From Hanleya hanleyi (lineage: Eukaryota > Mollusca > Polyplacophora > Lepidopleurida > Hanleyidae): 64,000 nucleotides of DNA. The notes below the pieces were generated by a model, which saw only the letters and a program-made list of their open reading frames with translations, had not been told where the DNA came from and did no database searches. Below are positions 63,027 through 64,000 of the stretch, piece by piece. A program made the position numbers and the translations under genes. Position 1 is the first letter of the stretch, and the number at the start of each line of letters is the position of its first letter. Location: NCBI GenBank assembly GCA_036873755.1, contig JAVTVY010019491.1, forward strand, positions 1-64,000, written 5' to 3'.

Positions 63027-64000
63027 CGGTGTCAGGCAGTGCAAGAATCCCACTGTGCTGTGTATGTACCCCTTGTCCCAAAGCATTAAATTTCTTATGA
63101 TTTTTTCGATAAAACCCATTAGTGCATAATATTGCTGAAATAATGCCAACAGAAAACTCAGAGTCAATTTAAATATTTATTTGTATTGAGCAAATTACAA
63201 GAATTTCGAAGAGAAAAGAGCCGAAATAATGTCTGTCTGTCCTGGAAATCAGCTGATCAGCAATAAATCGACATCTCCGTGACCTTCAAGGAGATTTTGA
63301 CATTAGGTTTTACCCGCTTTTATCACAAATCATTATAAAGAAATTGTCACACCCGGTGAACTCCTGAAACCCACATCCTACCTGAGAGTTTGGTAAGATA
63401 TTCCATTCATTCGTTACCGTTCCCCGTGGAGTAGAATTTCATCCATCAGCTTTCACTGTCGTGGTGCCAAACACAAAAATTGACAAATTATACGGACTGC
63501 CACGATAAGCGTTCCGTACTGCACATGTCCGATAAAATCCCTCCAGTCGTTACAGAATGTTGATTCCACAAAACCTGTTCGGTGGCCTACATTATCGTTC
63601 AATCGCTGATCATAAAGGCTGCGTTCATTCTCACCAGAACTGTAGGCCTATACACTTCGAAATCTGTGAAAGAATATCAATTTTCACGTTTCCTGTCGGA
63701 TATCACACAAATTGATGCGTCCGCTGGAACACAGCACACTCCCTCGATTTCAGTCTACGTGTGACATGCAGGCGATGCATGATGCAGATCACATTATTCA
63801 TCTCAGCGGACACCGAAATGGAACAAAGTTCCGTTATACACTGCAACAGAGAATGTTCTCCCGCTCAGAAAACACAAAATGGCTACTGAACACCAAAATT
63901 TCCCCGGATAATAAAGTCGTTCAAACCACAGCGCCATCTATACACTTTGGTGCAAGGGAGACAACTCGGACTAGACCAATTCGAAGATCATGTCCGCTAT
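63027..64000. other. Non-coding DNA at the right edge
   Basis: I see no gene, repeat array or element end in this stretch; short frames have no recognisable content. Confidence 0.5.

Overview
This is eukaryotic, repeat-rich DNA, most likely from a mollusc and perhaps a gastropod. The evidence is a two-exon nuclear gene for mitochondrial ribosomal protein mS34 (MRPS34), a pearl-like element with about 170-bp satellite units plus (ACGG)n runs of the kind known from molluscs, and a SINE-like repeat with a (CACT)n tail. The species cannot be named from the window.

The centre of the window is two complete Polinton/Maverick-class virus-like transposons in opposite orientation. Polinton 1 (11823-24419, genes on the minus strand) has 1.19-kb terminal inverted repeats (TIRs) starting AGTAGTAT and a 6-bp target duplication, ATCGCT. 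Polinton 2 (31955-58292, genes on the plus strand) starts with the same AGTAGTAT, has different 1.5-1.8-kb TIRs and the target duplication AAGGCG. Both carry one gene series: PC4-like genes, retroviral-type integrase with chromodomain, membrane/mucin-like protein, packaging ATPase, basic pX-like protein, an uncharacterised gene, minor capsid (penton-like), pVI-like protein, major capsid and adenain-like protease. Neither encodes the protein-primed DNA polymerase B that defines most Polintons. Both are decayed by frameshifts, nonsense codons and deletions.

Polinton 1 sits inside one arm of an older long-inverted-repeat element. Polinton 2 sits inside the D-loop of a tRNA-Leu(CAA)-like sequence, whose two halves lie 26 kb apart. 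Polinton 2 was later hit by an L1/Tx1-type LINE (37018-45983), by a Ty3/gypsy-type LTR element with integrase upstream of reverse transcriptase (47321-53128, Gmr1-like) and by a 0.9-kb repeat (53217-54115). The LINE was itself hit by a 2.76-kb long-TIR DNA transposon and a pearl-like element. Comparing the two Polintons fixes the target duplications and the order of events.

The left flank (1-11.8 kb) holds MRPS34, LINE remnants and a TTAA-flanked MITE. The stretch between the Polintons (24.4-31.9 kb) holds a second copy of that MITE in the opposite orientation, a second TTAA-flanked element, a 261-bp tandem repeat and a reverse-transcriptase remnant. The right flank (58.3-64 kb) holds an L1-like remnant, a roughly 155-bp tandem array and a compact unit of about 2.7 kb. 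In that unit an intronless RING-finger gene lies between arrays of 60-bp palindromes containing AAAATGGCGG. The unit shares motifs with the Polinton 2 TIRs and is the least explained structure in the window.
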